45,000 nt of DNA from NCBI GenBank assembly GCA_009746045.1, contig RPFO01000080.1, forward strand, positions 1,463,890-1,508,889, in the 5' to 3' direction. Numbering within the stretch: the stretch's first letter is position 1; each line of letters starts with the position of its first letter. Below the pieces are notes generated by a model. It searched no databases. It was not told the origin of the DNA and saw only the letters and a list, made by a program, of their open reading frames with translations. Positions 24,591-45,000 of the stretch are shown piece by piece. Origin of the DNA: Mesostigma viride. Taxonomy: Eukaryota > Streptophyta > Mesostigmatophyceae > Mesostigmatales > Mesostigmataceae. The position numbers and the translations under genes were made by a program.

Positions 24591-24966
24591 TTGCATTACA
24601 CAAGATTACATCCTCGAATCTAGAATGGATAATGGTGGTGGCAAGAGAAGTACAATGCAGAGAACCGTGTATCTAGTTTTACATTGGTGGGCCCAGGCCA
24701 GTCATCCCGCTGTGCAAAAGGCCGACCATCCCGAGTGACTCGCTGCTCTCACTTGCATTCGGGGGTTGTGGAGAGTGTAACAATCTGCCAGAGAAATGAC
24801 ATGCATGGTCCAGTCTTTTCTCCTGGACAATCCATGAATGCTTTGCAGGCCCGAGATTAGTGTCCACCCATTGCCACGAAGCCGGTACCCCTTTTACAGC
24901 TAAGCCCAGGAAAGATACCCTGCAAGAACTGCTCATGTTAGATAAATCCACTCAAAAACTAGCAGC

Positions 24967-35748
<10,782 letters not shown>

Positions 35749-36110
35749 CGTACGTGAGCGGAGATAGTATAGAGGTACTATGTTGCAATCTGCAATTGCT
35801 GCCGGCTCCAGGAAATTATTAAGCACAGCAGCTTCTTACAAAAACTGTCGCGAAACCCGGATGGTTGCGGCGGTTTATTTGCCAATGTAAAATACTTGGG
35901 CCAGGTTCCTGATAATTCATAACAGACGCACGCACGGTCGGCACTCGGCATCGAGCACGCACGCACGTCCTGGCACCACAAAATGTATTAAATAATTTTG
36001 TATAAACATCACCCCTGATCACCCGGTGATTTTTCACCCGGTGACATAGTAACAAAATTGGCGCGGTGCGGCGCGGCGCGACGCGGAGCTCGAAGCACTT
36101 GTCATCTGTA
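35749..36110. promoter_or_regulatory. Probable promoter side of the unknown gene
   Basis: This stretch lies between the likely start codon at 35748 (minus) and the TIR element. It carries two copies of TCACCCGGTGA (36019-36029 and 36034-36044) and a CpG-rich run at 36060-36092. Promoter function is inferred from position only. Confidence 0.4.
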
Positions 36111-36256
36111 CAGTAGACCCCTTCTGAAGACTGCCAACCCCGACTATTTACCCCGACTAAATTTTTGGCGCGGCGCGTTTCGGCGAATTTAGTCGTACCC
36201 CGAGTAATCTACCCCCACTATTTTCGCGAAAACCGGAAAATAGTCGGGGTCGTTTA

Positions 36257-36688
36257 TGTTAGGAGTGAGAAAACAATGTTTGCCACAAAGTTTTACTTTA
36301 TTTCACTCAGATAAAAATAAGTCTCAGTCGGCAGCTGGCCGGCTGCTAGTTCCACCACAGGAGTGTGTGAGGTGTGAGGTACTAAGAGGGCAAACAAGGT
36401 GCGTAGCTTCGCCTTTTAAACAATTCCAGGCTCAGCTACTGGGTAGCAGTTATGATCTACCTACAACGTGGCCACACCAAACCGGTTCTTTTCTGACTGT
36501 GTGGCAGTTACAATCATAACGTGATCTCAAGCCAACCATTCACAACCAAAGTTCAAGGTCAGTCACAGAATGACTGGGTCACTTATGGAACAGAACTTAA
36601 ACATGCGGCACATGCCCGTTCATGTAGTCCAGAGCTAGCACTAAACTATAAGTACTAGTTTCAGGCAGGTGTGTCGATACTTCTGACA
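36257..36688 (-). repeat. 3' LTR of the copia element
   Basis: The 432-bp repeat starts TGTTAG and ends CTGACA on the plus strand and appears identical to the copy at 42203-42634. On the element strand it contains AATAAA near 36295, a possible polyadenylation signal. Confidence 0.95.
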
Positions 36689-36697
36689 CCCCCCTTA
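36689..36697 (-). other. Polypurine tract of the copia element
   Basis: On the element strand TAAGGGGGG directly precedes the 3' LTR, the position and composition expected for the plus-strand primer. Confidence 0.8.
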
Positions 36698-36829
36698 CTC
36701 GGCACACAGGCCGGAAAACAAACTCAAGCAAGCCAGAACAAATGTTCACTAAAAGAACTGTAGTATGGGACCAGTGTCACAGGCTAGCAAGTGTGTCCTT
36801 ATGTTGTCTCATCACTAATTGCCAGTAAC

Positions 36830-39800
36830 TCAAATACCCAACAACTTGTGTCTGAGCTCCACAAAACGTGGCTCAGGTAGTGCCTTGGTGAGCATGTCGG
36901 CGATCATCGCTGCCCCAGGAAGGTGAGACACCTGAACGGTGCCATCCGCGACCTTCGCGCGAATGTAGTGGTACTTGACGTCGATGTGCTTGGTACGCCG
37001 AGGGTGAACAGGGTCTCGTGACAGAGCCACAGCACCAGTGTTGTCGCAAAACACCTGAATTGGCCCTGAGGCCGGGTCACCCAACTCCTTGGTGATGGTG
37101 AGAAGGGGGACCACCTGCTGCGTGACACCGCACAGGGCCATGTACTCGGCCTCACAGGTGGACAGGGCTGGAGTGGGCTGCTTGCGACTGGTCCACTCCA
37201 CCGCAGCACCGCGGTACATGACCACGTTGCCAGTGATTGACTTGCGGTCCACAGGATCGTTTGCCCAGTCGGCATCCGAGTAGGCCACCAGCCCCCCCTG
37301 CCCCGAGTAGGACAGACCCAGGTCCTTGGTGTGTACCGCGTACTGAAGCACCCGGCGTGCCAGCCCAAGGTCGCTTACAGTAGGGTTTTTCATATTCTGA
37401 GTCAGCAGGTTGACTGCGAATGCCAGGTCAGGCCGAGTGCATCCCATCGCATACAGGAGTGCCCCGGTGATCGCTTGGTAGACGCGAGTGTCGTCCGCGT
37501 TGAGAAGCCCCCCCTCACCACGGGGGGTGTTGGGGACGACGGGCGTCTTCACCGCCCGTGGGGAGACCCCAAAGCGCTCAGCGAGGGCCTCCAGATACGG
37601 GCCTTGGTGCAGAAAAACTGTGCGCGCCGGCGGGTCGAGGACCAGGGAGACCCCCAGAAAGAGGGAGGGGGCATCCGTCTCGGTGATCTGGAAGCGCTGG
37701 GACACCCGTTGGGTCCACTGCGATAGCCACTCCGCCGAGGAGTGGGAGACCAGGAGATCGTCGACATGGACGAAGGCAAAACCACCAACATACAGGAACA
37801 GACACGTGTCCGTGGTGCTCTGGACAGCGCCAGTCTCATGGATGAGGTAGTCCCGGAGCGTGTGGTGCCAGTTCCGGGGCGCCTGTTTGAGCCCATAGAG
37901 GCTCCGCCGGAGGCGCCAGAGGTACGTTTGGCCAGTGGGGTCGCGCTCCTCAAAGCCCTTGGGGGGAAGGACATACACGTCCTCCTCCAACTCAGCATAG
38001 AGGAACGCGGTGCGGACATCCAGCTGCCGGATGGGGTGGCCAGCAGTGCCAGCACGAGCCAAGCCCAGGCGCACGGTGGCAGCACGGACGGTGGGAGCAA
38101 AAGTCTCACCGAAATCAATGCCCTCGCGCTGTGCAAACCCCTTGCACACAAACCGGGCCTTGCACCGCCCATCAGCTTTCTGGGCGAAGACCCACTTGGT
38201 GGGTAGGAGCTTGGCACCGCGCGGAAGATCACGCATATGCAGAAGCTCGTAAACCTGGTGCTCCTGGAGGCTGGCCAGCTCACTCTCCATGGCCGTGCGC
38301 CATTCCGGCAAGGCAAGGGCGGCAGCGGGAGAGGAGGGCACGGACGCAGGCTGGCTATGAAAAGCAGCAGCGAAGCACAGGTCAGCGACAAGTGAGTGAT
38401 GCGCGTGGATCCGTGCAGCCTTGGTGACAGGTTGATCCGGCCAGGAAGAAAGTGCGTCATCCAATACATCATCGCCCCCGAAACCAGGGGGAGCGGGGGT
38501 GTTACTGCCATGAGAAAGGTCGCCACACAAGGCAGCACCACGGGAACCCCACACGGGGAGGAGACCTGCAGAGGCACCAGGGGACGCCGGAGGAGAATAG
38601 CCGGTGCTGTCAGCCGTGCTCTCCAGGTCAACCGAGGTACTCAAATGCGGCGGAGGCATCCCCGCCCCGGCGTGTTCATATGACGCCGCAGAACGCGAGT
38701 GGCCAGAGGCCTGTCCGCGCAACAGAGGGGCATGCTGTCGAGCATCTGACACGGTGAGGTAAGATGTCGGCGCCGAGGCAGGAGCCGGAGCCGTCGGAGC
38801 ATGGCCGTTCCGCACAAGTGCCTGGATGGCCGCAGCGGCGGCCGGGGGGAGAACGAAACGCTCAGGAGTCCCCCCGATGCTGACATAGCTGTCCTCACGG
38901 CCTGCGGGCAAGGCAGTGGAGGGCGTTGCCGGCCCCCCAGAGTCCTCGGCAGAGGCAGAGGGTAACTGCAAAGGGGCAGGAGTCAGCATGTCGGCGGGAA
39001 AGAGGTCGGCCTCCGCAAAGGGGGCCGCCGGGAGCCACTGCGCAGCCTGCGGGGCCCGGTTGCGCCACGTCTCGTCGAACTGCACGTGCTTGCGCTCGAT
39101 GACACGCCCGCCGCCCGTCGCCTTGTCGGGCACCCATACGAGGTAGGCCGGGGAGTCAAGCTTGTATCCCACGAAGAGGCCATCCTCAGCGCGAGAATCA
39201 AACTTCTCACGGGCTGCCCCCTCAACCAAGACGTGGGAGGGGCAGCCAAACACACGCATGCCGGATAAATCCGCAGGGCGCCCATACATGAGGAAGTAGG
39301 GCGTTGCGTGCTCCGGGTTGCTGCGGCAGGGCAGCCTGTTGATGATGTAGATGGCGCATGCAAAGGCTAGAGCCCAGAACTCCTTGCCGAGGCCAGCATG
39401 CGCCAGCATGCTCCTGGTCATGCTAACTGCGACGCCCCAGAATCGCTCCGCCACGCCGTTCTGCTCCGGCGTATAGGGGGACGAGAACTCTTGCCGCACG
39501 CCATACTCGGCGCAGACGGCGCGCCAGTCCTGGCCAGTGAAAACCGCGTCTTGGTCGGAGCGAAGCTCCACAGGCGCCGTGGCCGCGGACGCCCGGAACG
39601 GCTTGATCTCCGTGGCCAGGAAGTGACGCAGGCTCCCAACGGCAGCGTCCTTCGTCTTCAAGAAGTAAACCCAGTGAAAACGAGTGGCTTCATCCGTGAT
39701 GCCCAGGACATACCGCCAGTCCCCCAACACGGCAGGGGTCCGCATGGGACCTAGCAGGTCGCAGTGCAGGCGATGGCGAGGGGTCGCGCAGCGTGGCGTC

Positions 39801-40867
39801 GTGCTGGGGGGAAAGCTGCTCCGCCGCAAGTGACCGGCAGGGCAGGAAGGACACGTGGGAGCCTTGGGACCGTGGGTCACCATGTTTGAGGCGGGGTCGG
39901 CGGCTAGCCGAGCAATACGATCCGCGCCAGCGTGTCCGAGGCGCAGGTGCCACTGCATCAGGTCCACGGGGGCGGCTGATGTGGCGAGGGCATGGGGCGC
40001 CACCCCGCGGAGCAAGTAAATGCCGTCACACTCCACGAGGGGGAACGTGCGGGTCCCCAAAGTGAGGCGCAGGTGCTTAAAGTCCACATCATGGCCGGCT
40101 TTAAAGAGCTGGCTCACCGAGAGTAGGCGGGCCTGAAGGCCTGGGACATACAAAGCTGGGCCGAGGTGCACGTCCGGGGTGCCGAGCCGGAGAAGCAGAG
40201 GGCCCCTGCCGCCCGCATGCAGATTGCCGCCCGAGCCGGTGATGCGCAGCCGGAAGGCGGGATCAAATCCATCGCCAAAGTCCGCCCGGTGAGGCGTCAT
40301 GTGGTACGTGGCACCCGTGTCAACCACCCACTCCGGGGCACACCTAGCCGAGGCCGTTGCGGCCGTGTGAAGCACAGAAGGAGCGGTGGTTGAGGAACCA
40401 GCCGTCGAGTCCGAGGAGGTGCTGGGGCGGGGTGCCGAGAGACGACTGCCCGAGCGGGACGGGGAAGGCGCAAGGCCGTGCACTGGACGAAGCGAGGCCT
40501 GCCCGTGAGGCTGCACACCGTCGCGCAGGGAAGCACCTAAAGGGTTGGCGCGCAGGGAAGCACACAAAGGGCCTCGACCCACGTGGAACGCGTACGTCGT
40601 CTCCAAGGGAGGCAGGCCTGCGTCGGTGTGATGGGCGTGCCCGGCGCCGTCACCGCGGAGGTGAGCAGGGCGCTGGGCGGGATGGGCAGTCCAGCAGGTG
40701 GCGGCGTCATGTCCAGGCTTGGCGCAGACGGAGCAGGGCGGCCCGCGACCACGCCCGACCCCTGCGCCACCACCGCGACCACCACCGCGCCCGCCGCGCC
40801 CCCCGCTGCTGCCGCCATGGCTGTGGCCGTTGCCGTGGCCATTGCCGTGGGCGCGGCCGTTGCCATG

Positions 40868-40909
<42 letters not shown>

Positions 40910-40926
40910 TCCGTTGCCGGTGCCGT

Positions 40927-40957
<31 letters not shown>

Positions 40958-41955
40958 TCCGTTGCTGCTGCCGTTGCCGTTGCCGCGGGCACCGCCATGC
41001 CGTGGGCCACGCCCCCGGCCAGGGGTATGGTATGCGTGGTTGGAGGCAGAGCCAGAATCTGCAGGGGACGGGAGGCCACCCGTCAGCAGATCTTCAACTT
41101 CCATCAGGCGCTGCCGCAGGACCGGAACAGTCTCGACCTCGTCAAGACGGAGGGAGATTAGCGCGGGCCTGTACTCGGCGCGCAGACCGCTGAGGACGCT
41201 GGCAATGAAGGCAGCGACTGGGAACGTAATGCCTGCAGCCTGTAGCTTGGCGTACAGCAGTTCCGAGCGGTTCACATACGGCTCCACAGTCTCGCGAGCA
41301 GTTTGACGAAGTTGGGCCATTTGTTTCCACAAGTCCAGACGCATGGACTTGGTGAGCTTGCCATGCTCATAGACCTGGATGAGCTTGGTGATGGCCAGAC
41401 TGCCCAGGCGACGATCCAGGGGGAGCGTCTGCATCAAGGCACGCGCAGGCCCATCGACGACGGCCAACAAGGCAACGTAAAGGAGCCGATCCAGTTGCAC
41501 GTTCTGGACAACACCTGCCAGCACTCCAAGGAGGCCAGCATAAAGGGAAACAAGGCCCAAGAAATGGTCCTTAAAAGGGATCCACAGCGTCCAATCTGAG
41601 CCGGTAAAAACCTTGACCCCACGAACATCCTTCAAAAGCTCCTTGCAAGCCACAAAGGAGGCTCGGGCGGGGCCCCCCCCGCCGTACCGCGGCTCAAACC
41701 ACCACCGTCAACCGCCGGATTCTCACCGTCGGGAGCACCGTGGGCGGCGTCCTCGTCACCACCTGGCGGGTGCAAAGCCAGGGCAGCCAGCCCAGCTGCT
41801 GCGTCAAAAAATACTTCGCCTGGGAGACCCGAATCGGTAAGAGTTACGGATGATGCAGTCAAAGCGGCCAGACCGGCAGCGTCATCGGCATCAAAATCGT
41901 TACTGCCAGCAGCGCGACCCGCGGAAGCGACCTGGCTGCGAGTGCCGGAAGCCAT
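36830..41955 (-). CDS. Ty1/copia gag-pol polyprotein, likely one frame change near its start
   Basis: The main frame (36830-41653, 1607 codons) holds a Gag region to about residue 200; an Asn-Gly-rich low-complexity stretch (224-278); a CCHC knuckle (C307-C320); protease DTGA (445-448); integrase H569/H573/C601/C604 with D632, D700 and E736 (EQNGVAE); reverse transcriptase LDVRTAF (D1212) and VHVDD (1296-1299); and RNase H with D1460, E1501 and D1537. All catalytic residues are present. This frame opens with GTG and has an upstream stop near 41720, with no nearby ATG. The better start is the ATG at 41955, in another frame that ends at 41632. The two meet at a run of eight C (plus strand, 41673-41680), where a -1 shift would join them. 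This could be programmed frameshifting or a one-base sequence error. Confidence 0.9.
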
Positions 41956-42011
41956 TCCAGCAAAAAAACAGCAAAAAACTCCGGAAAAAAAGGTAACGTT
42001 GGCCAATAGAT

Positions 42012-42070
42012 TCCGGCCAGGAATCGAACCAAGCACCTTTCGTATCACGCGCCAGACGGGAATCAAACCT
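42012..42070 (-). other. tRNA-like B-box motifs in the copia leader
   Basis: On the element strand, GGTTCGATTCC (42020-42030) matches the tRNA B-box/T-arm consensus exactly. GGTTTGATTCC (42058-42068) is a near match 38 bp away. I could not fold a complete cloverleaf, so no tRNA gene is called. The leader may derive from tRNA sequence or a SINE. Confidence 0.45.
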
Positions 42071-42184
42071 CCGCCTACGCTGTCGTCATGCAAATCTCGC
42101 CGAAATACACAAATCTAAAGTCAACCGCGAGCAGAGCCTCGGGAAACGACTTTTACCAGCGGTAAGCAGGTCGAAAGGCGTGCG

Positions 42185-42202
42185 AACCGCACTCCGATGC
42201 CA
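42185..42202 (-). other. Putative primer binding site
   Basis: Directly inside the 5' LTR the element strand reads TGGCATCGGAGTGCGG. TGG at this point matches the complement of a tRNA 3' CCA end, as in other LTR elements. Which tRNA is used cannot be decided here; TGGTATCAGAGC of initiator Met is only partly similar. Confidence 0.55.
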
Positions 42203-42634
42203 TGTTAGGAGTGAGAAAACAATGTTTGCCACAAAGTTTTACTTTATTTCACTCAGATAAAAATAAGTCTCAGTCGGCAGCTGGCCGGCTGCTAGTTCCA
42301 CCACAGGAGTGTGTGAGGTGTGAGGTACTAAGAGGGCAAACAAGGTGCGTAGCTTCGCCTTTTAAACAATTCCAGGCTCAGCTACTGGGTAGCAGTTATG
42401 ATCTACCTACAACGTGGCCACACCAAACCGGTTCTTTTCTGACTGTGTGGCAGTTACAATCATAACGTGATCTCAAGCCAACCATTCACAACCAAAGTTC
42501 AAGGTCAGTCACAGAATGACTGGGTCACTTATGGAACAGAACTTAAACATGCGGCACATGCCCGTTCATGTAGTCCAGAGCTAGCACTAAACTATAAGTA
42601 CTAGTTTCAGGCAGGTGTGTCGATACTTCTGACA
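42203..42634 (-). repeat. 5' LTR of the copia element
   Basis: 432 bp, apparently identical to the other LTR. On the element strand it begins TGTCAG and ends CTAACA and should carry the element's promoter. Confidence 0.95.
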
Positions 42635-42730
42635 GTTTAGTCGTGGTACGACTAATGTAGTCGGGGTGTGCCTCGGGCCGTGCTGGCATCTGTACGCGGC
42701 TCTCGCAAATTTTCCAATCGTAGCTATCCA

Positions 42731-42787
42731 CGTAAGTGGCGTCAGAGGCTGTCAGAGGCTGTCAGAGGAGGTCAGAGGCCACTTACG
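42731..42787. repeat. Stem with tandem GTCAGAGGCT units
   Basis: Inside the right part of the TIR element, CGTAAGTGGC (42731-42740) pairs perfectly with GCCACTTACG (42778-42787). Four tandem 10-bp GTCAGAGGCT-like units lie between or overlap the right arm. Confidence 0.9.
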
Positions 42788-42951
42788 CGGTCTCAGCGTG
42801 CACGTGCCAACTGCTGCCGTCCGACCCGTCCGACTCGTTTTCAGAAGGGGCGAAACGTGCATGTTTTGGCGGTCTACCCTCACTACAACCCCGACTAAAT
42901 TAGTCGGGGTAGATTAGTCGGGGTAGGAGTTTTCAGAAGGGGTCTAGTGTA

Positions 42952-43457
42952 TGAGATCGTCCTGGTCCGCCAGTGTCCAGTGACCGGCCCCGTCCGAGCC
43001 CCGTCGCGTCGATTGAGGCCTTCACAGTATGTACACTTGTACTGTGTACATGTACACCCCTAGCTCCACGTTTAAGATTGGGGTCCGACCAATCCAGGGC
43101 TCACGATCTTAAATAATATTAATTCTACGATTCGATTCTACTAATTTCTACTACATTCTAGTACTAGTAGAGGTCAAATCCAGGGTCTCAAGATCTTAAT
43201 GCTGGAAATCTGAAACGTGGGACTAGGTAATTTGAGACTTGAGAACTGCGCAAACGGTTCAAACGCGCAACGTTCATTTTCCCGCTTGATATCGGCCGAA
43301 GTCCCCACGTCGCAATATTATTATGGCTGCCCGTTGAAAGCGAGGAAGCACGGTTGCATTATGGTGGGCATGACAAATGCCTGAAGGATGCTTGTGATAA
43401 TGTCTTGAATCTGGTGACAGCCTCGTTAACGATCCTGTTTGATTCTTGAAGGCGAGA
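42952..43457 (+). promoter_or_regulatory. Upstream region of NDC80, with E2F-like site
   Basis: TTTCCCGC at 43278-43285, 173 bp upstream of the ATG, matches the E2F/DP consensus TTTSSCGC, which would suit a mitotic gene. Two loosely similar direct segments (CCAATCCAGGG..GATCTTAA at about 43087 and AAATCCAGGG..GATCTTAA at about 43176) and a CACAGTA/TACTGTG inverted repeat (about 43024) are also present. Function is inferred from position. Confidence 0.4.
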
Positions 43458-44154
43458 ATGCGGCGAACCACGCTTGCGTCCCTCAGCCCGTCGCAGTTGA
43501 ATTCGCGAGCTGGTCAAAATGGCGCTGGTCGCGAAAGCGGCCTTGGGACCAAGACCGCAAACAAGCGGATGACGCTCGGTTCGATGGTACGAAATTCTTT
43601 AGCAGGTCCAACACCGGGGCCTGGTGGCCAGAGACATTCAGCTGGCCAGGCTCCCGTCATCCCGCGGCGGTCCAGCACAGTGGGCAGGGGATCTGCGACT
43701 GGGGCACGTAGCGACGCCCGGCCCATTACAGACAAGGCTTTCCAGGCTAGTTGTATCCGCAGCGTGATTGCCTTCCTTACTACCCATGGATACGAGCATA
43801 CCATATCTCCCAAGATACTTGCGTCGCCGACGGGCAAGGACTTCACGAACATTATCCAGTTCCTTTTCCGCCACGTTGATCCCAACATGAAATTCGAATT
43901 AAAGATGGAGGAAGAGGTCCCCGTCATGTTCAAGCGGCTGCACTACCCATTTCAGATCAGTAAAAGCGCTCTACAAGCCGTGGGCTCGCCGCATACATGG
44001 CCATCGCTGCTGGCGGCTATCGCCTGGCTAGTGGAGCTGTTGACATACGACGAGAAAGCGGAGTCATGTCGTATGGAGGAGGTCTTTGATGCGGAGAATG
44101 GGCACCGGCTATTCTTCGATTTTGTCAGCAGGTCTTATCGCCATTTCCTGGAGG
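43458..44154 (+). CDS. NDC80: Kinetochore protein NDC80/HEC1, first exon
   Basis: The ATG at 43458 opens 232 codons up to a GTAAGT donor (44155). The N-terminal ~90 residues are basic and Ser/Thr/Gly-rich, starting MRRTTL, as in the unstructured tail of Ndc80 that contacts microtubules and is phosphorylated by Aurora kinase. Next comes the calponin-homology domain with family signatures: ARPITDKAFQASCIRSVIAFL, a segment ending EEEVPVMFKRLHYPF, then ISKSALQAVGSPHTWPSLLA with AWLVEL. GxPHTWP is nearly diagnostic of Ndc80. The protein would form the Ndc80 complex with Nuf2, Spc24 and Spc25 and link kinetochores to spindle microtubules. The coiled-coil part must lie in later exons, which I do not find before the window ends. 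The start at MRRTTL is preferred to the upstream non-ATG extension. Confidence 0.95.
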
Positions 44155-45000
44155 GTAAGTGTAGCCCCTTACCAGCTCTCGCCTTTTTCCTCTAACCCAA
44201 GGCCCAGGTGAGCATACCAATTGTCTGCCAGTGGCCTGCCGATTCCATGCCCGCTGCCGGCGAATCTATTTCACTTTATGCTATGCGGTTGTCTATTATC
44301 TGTTTGCCAAGTGTTTTCATCACCAAAGAGGTATTGCTAGATGTATTTTTTGTGGGGGTGTTATTAATAACTATTCACAGGAGGTGGGTGTGTCACATGT
44401 TCCGCCATCGGCGCTGTTTTGCGAGCCCCTCTTATGGAGGCACGTGGGTGATTGACTAGGCATTGATGAATAGTTATAGTTGCCACCACCCTCGCTCTCC
44501 TTCTTCATTTTTAGAACCGAACCTCTCGGGCTTGCCTGATGCACGGATTGCCTTCCGGAACCGTAGTTTTGAACCCAGACTCTTTTCTTTCATTGGGTAT
44601 ATGGAAGGGAGAGCAAGTCACCAACACAATCATACTTTTATTGTACCATGAACTAATCATACCTGGGTGATCCGCTGCAGTACGAGAGAAGCTAGGGCGC
44701 CCTCCCTCCTCATTGGGTATAGGTGTTGGAGATTCCCTTAGGTGTATTGGCACCCACATGACGCAGTCACGTGGTTATCAATTAATTAATCAGCTGCGAC
44801 CGCCTTATGGTATATCCAAACGGAAGGTGAACTAAGAAGGTGTCCCAACTTTGTCTCTCCATGAATTGCGTGTTAATGAGTCAACTGCGCGGTTTCCGTA
44901 TTTGTTGTAATTATTTACTCTAAGCAGGGATGTCGTTAGGGATATTTTCCTAAGCTACCCAGATATCTTCGGACTAGGCATTGAGCATCTAAAAAAAGGA
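44155..45000 (+). other. Probable NDC80 intron 1
   Basis: It begins with a consensus GTAAGT donor. No reading frame resembling the next Ndc80 segment is visible. Frames at 44208-44459 lack Ndc80 features. Near 44757-44775 an imperfect palindrome CACATGACGCAGTCACGTG precedes AATTAATTAAT, as at 23063. Confidence 0.5.

Larger units (their letters stand above)
36257..42634 (-). mobile_element. Complete Ty1/copia LTR retrotransposon, 6378 bp
   Basis: Identical 432-bp LTRs with TG...CA ends are flanked by GTTTA (36252-36256 and 42635-42639), a 5-bp target duplication typical of this class. Inside are a putative primer binding site next to the 5' LTR, a gag-pol frame in the order Gag, protease, integrase, reverse transcriptase, RNase H (the Pseudoviridae order), and a G-rich polypurine tract next to the 3' LTR. 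Identical LTRs point to a very recent insertion. The element is oriented on the minus strand and sits inside the TIR element. Confidence 0.95.
36109..42951. mobile_element. TIR DNA element (MITE-like) split by a copia retrotransposon
   Basis: Two ~54-bp inverted ends lie at 36111-36164 and 42897-42949. They begin CAGTAGACCCCTTCTGA and CACTAGACCCCTTCTGA, about 85% alike, each flanked outward by TA (36109-36110 and 42950-42951). Removing the inserted retrotransposon and one copy of its GTTTA duplication leaves about 456 bp (36111-36256 plus 42640-42949). TAGTCGGGGT motifs recur in both orientations inside both ends. There is no coding capacity. The TA duplication suggests a Tc1/mariner-type MITE. 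The CACTA start and subterminal repeats would suit a CACTA element, but no matching 3-bp duplication is present. Confidence 0.8.

Noticed and set aside
36111-36256. Reading the TIR element as CACTA/EnSpm
   Set aside because: One end starts CACTA, but the flanks share only TA, not the 3-bp duplication expected for that group. Kept as an alternative rather than the call.
37549-38631. Long overlapping frames within the copia element
   Set aside because: They are shadows of the gag-pol frame in GC-rich sequence.
42001-42100. A tRNA gene in the copia leader
   Set aside because: B-box matches exist, but I could not pair acceptor and anticodon stems.
44208-44459. Second NDC80 exon
   Set aside because: The frame lacks the acidic start and coiled-coil composition expected after the calponin-homology domain.

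Overview
This window reads as nuclear DNA of an intron-rich eukaryote, most likely a chlorophyte green alga. The evidence is spliced genes with GT-AG introns, GC-rich coding sequence, a PLAC8-family gene and an NDC80 kinetochore gene. There are also remnants of L1-type, REL-endonuclease and Penelope-like retroelements and a GC-rich Ty1/copia element. No species can be named from sequence alone. Nothing prokaryotic, no CRISPR array, and no rRNA or convincing tRNA gene is visible.

Layout. 1-5.5 kb is repeats: a GC-rich minisatellite with a ~440-bp higher-order period (555-1885), AT-rich DNA carrying 3' tails of a LINE family (1.9-3.0 kb), and three tandem ~738-bp units (3304-5508). 5611-11979 is a PIF/Harbinger-type DNA transposon bounded by perfect 18-bp inverted repeats and a TAA target duplication. 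It holds a decayed transposase remnant and a 3.65-kb compound microsatellite with about 745 uninterrupted GAGT units. 12500-13199 is a two-exon PLAC8 gene. 13.9-24.6 kb is a graveyard of non-LTR and Penelope-like retroelement fragments plus one frameshifted coiled-coil ORF. 24967-35748 (minus strand) is a large unrecognised gene that I could chain through 23 phase-compatible exons. One of its introns contains a ~1.2-kb nested tetranucleotide array that reads CCTG on the gene's sense strand.

From 36111 to 42949 lies a nested transposon. A 6378-bp Ty1/copia element (minus strand, identical 432-bp LTRs, GTTTA target duplication) sits inside a ~456-bp TIR element flanked by TA. From 43458 the first exon of an NDC80/HEC1 orthologue begins on the plus strand and runs to a splice donor at 44154; the rest is not seen in the window.

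The unknown gene and NDC80 are divergently transcribed. Removing the nested elements shrinks their spacing from 7.7 kb to under 1 kb, so the transposons appear to have split a shared promoter region. The strongest candidate for something new is a 3'-terminal hairpin with compensatory base changes, shared by tails of a LINE family at 2.4, 2.9 and 24.5 kb. I found no operon-like or defence-type system.
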